From Pseudomonas poae (GTDB lineage Bacteria > Pseudomonadota > Gammaproteobacteria > Pseudomonadales > Pseudomonadaceae), in NCBI GenBank assembly GCA_028869255.1, contig CP110972.1:6176001-6240000 (forward strand): a stretch of 64,000 nucleotides of DNA, in the 5' to 3' direction. Numbering within the stretch: the first letter of the stretch is position 1; every line of letters begins with the position of its first letter. The notes under the pieces are model-generated. The model was not told the origin of the DNA, ran no database searches, and worked only from the letters and a program-made list of their open reading frames with translations. Made by a program: the position numbers and the translations under genes. Shown piece after piece: positions 63,478-64,000 of the stretch.

Positions 63478-64000
63478 CTATTGGCCCAGTTGTTCGGCCA
63501 TCTCGGCCGAGCGGTGCGCAGCGGCGCCGAGCGCTTTTTCCACCAGGGCTTCAAAGCCCCCGGCCTGGAACGATTCGATGGCGGCCTGTGTGGTGCCGCC
63601 CGGTGAGGTCACGCGACGGCGCAGCTCTGCAGCATCCACCTCGCTGCCCACGGCCATCTTCGCGGCGCCCAGTGCGGTTTGCTCGGCCAGTTGCTCGGCG
63701 ACTTCATGCGGCAGGCCCAGCTTCACGCCGGCGGCGGTCATGGCCTCGATCAGCAGGAAGAAGTACGCCGGGCCGCTGCCGGACACGGCGGTGACCGCGT
63801 CCAGTTGTTGCTCCTGTTCCAGCCACAGGGCGATGCCCACGGCGGACAGCAGTTCCTGGGCCTGCTCGCGCTGTTCGGCGCTGACTTCGGCGGTGGCATA
63901 CAGGCCACTCACGCCCTGGCGCAGCAGCGCCGGGGTGTTGGGCATGCAGCGTACGATCGGCTGGGCGCCGAGCCAGTTGGCCATGCTGGCGCAGGTGATG
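63478..64000 (-). CDS. proC: Pyrroline-5-carboxylate reductase, N-terminus outside the window
   Basis: The visible part is the last roughly 174 residues. It makes proline from pyrroline-5-carboxylate with NAD(P)H. Family motifs: ITCASMANWLGAQPIVRCMPNTPALLRQGVSGLYA, then DAVTAVSGSGPAYFFLLIEAMTAAGVKLGLPHEVAEQL and the C-terminal signature VTSPGGTTQAAIESFQAGGFEALVEKAL. The N-terminal NAD(P) fold and start codon lie to the right of the window edge. Confidence 0.95.
   Translation of the reverse strand, partial: ITCASMANWLGAQPIVRCMPNTPALLRQGVSGLYATAEVSAEQREQAQELLSAVGIALWLEQEQQLDAVTAVSGSGPAYFFLLIEAMTAAGVKLGLPHEVAEQLAEQTALGAAKMAVGSEVDAAELRRRVTSPGGTTQAAIESFQAGGFEALVEKALGAAAHRSAEMAEQLGQ

Overview
The window is a GC-rich stretch of chromosome from a Pseudomonas, most likely of the P. 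fluorescens group. The evidence is the gene content and order (rpiA, ilvA, rppH, ptsP, lgt, thyA, folA, ilvD, mutM, coaD, lao genes, ftsYEX, rpoH, thiSG, trmB, hemW, rdgB, metXW, yggT, proC), which as I recall it follows the backbone between rpiA and proC in other pseudomonads, plus many intergenic REP palindromes of the fluorescens type. I see no tRNA, rRNA, CRISPR array, insertion sequence or prophage. Nearly all the DNA codes for protein, and the gaps are short and usually hold a REP pair or a terminator.

Layout. 0-2 kb: two tandem SdiA-regulated (YjiK-like) proteins, the first cut by the window edge and carrying a late frameshift. 2-12 kb: housekeeping genes (rpiA, ilvA, a DUF2269 membrane protein, an HAD phosphatase, rppH, ptsP, an NRDE protein, a TSUP permease, lgt, thyA). 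12-15 kb: divergent cadR/cadA heavy-metal efflux pair. 15-21.7 kb: a LysR regulator followed by an aminoethylphosphonate-type cassette: ABC transporter (ATPase, fused permease, binding protein), a TIGR03364-type FAD amine oxidase and a PhnZ-like HD di-iron oxygenase. 21.7-24.5 kb: an overlapping pair coding a GTPase with DUF3482 and a DUF2868 membrane protein. 24.5-28 kb: folA, a cystine symporter and a periplasmic phosphorylcholine phosphatase. 28-32 kb: a FecI/FecR/TonB-receptor iron-signalling unit. 32-40 kb: an orphan lipoprotein, ilvD, an RlmI-like methyltransferase, an HDOD protein, mutM, a ferredoxin and coaD. 40-45 kb: laoABC with divergent laoR (long-chain alcohol and aldehyde oxidation). 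45-50.7 kb: a sulfurtransferase, a YheT-like hydrolase, rsmD and two M16 peptidases (one zinc-binding, one without the zinc motif). 51-55 kb: ftsY-ftsE-ftsX and rpoH. 55-64 kb: mtgA, DUF423, thiS-thiG, trmB, DUF3392, hemW-rdgB-DUF4426-metW-metX, yggT and the C-terminal part of proC.

The backbone genes serve translation, cell-envelope assembly, amino-acid synthesis, cofactor synthesis and the heat-shock response. The accessory blocks (cadmium/zinc export, phosphonate use, iron uptake, alcohol oxidation) each carry their own regulator. Two genes appear broken by single-base insertions: the first SdiA-regulated gene near position 802 and metW at 61148. The most open biology is in the GTPase/DUF2868 pair, the phosphonate cassette that lacks phnW, phnX and phnY in view, the likely Tat hitch-hiking of LaoA on LaoB, and the nested REP arrays at 39.6-39.9 and 47.0-47.25 kb. 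All family names come from recognition of the sequence; no search was run.
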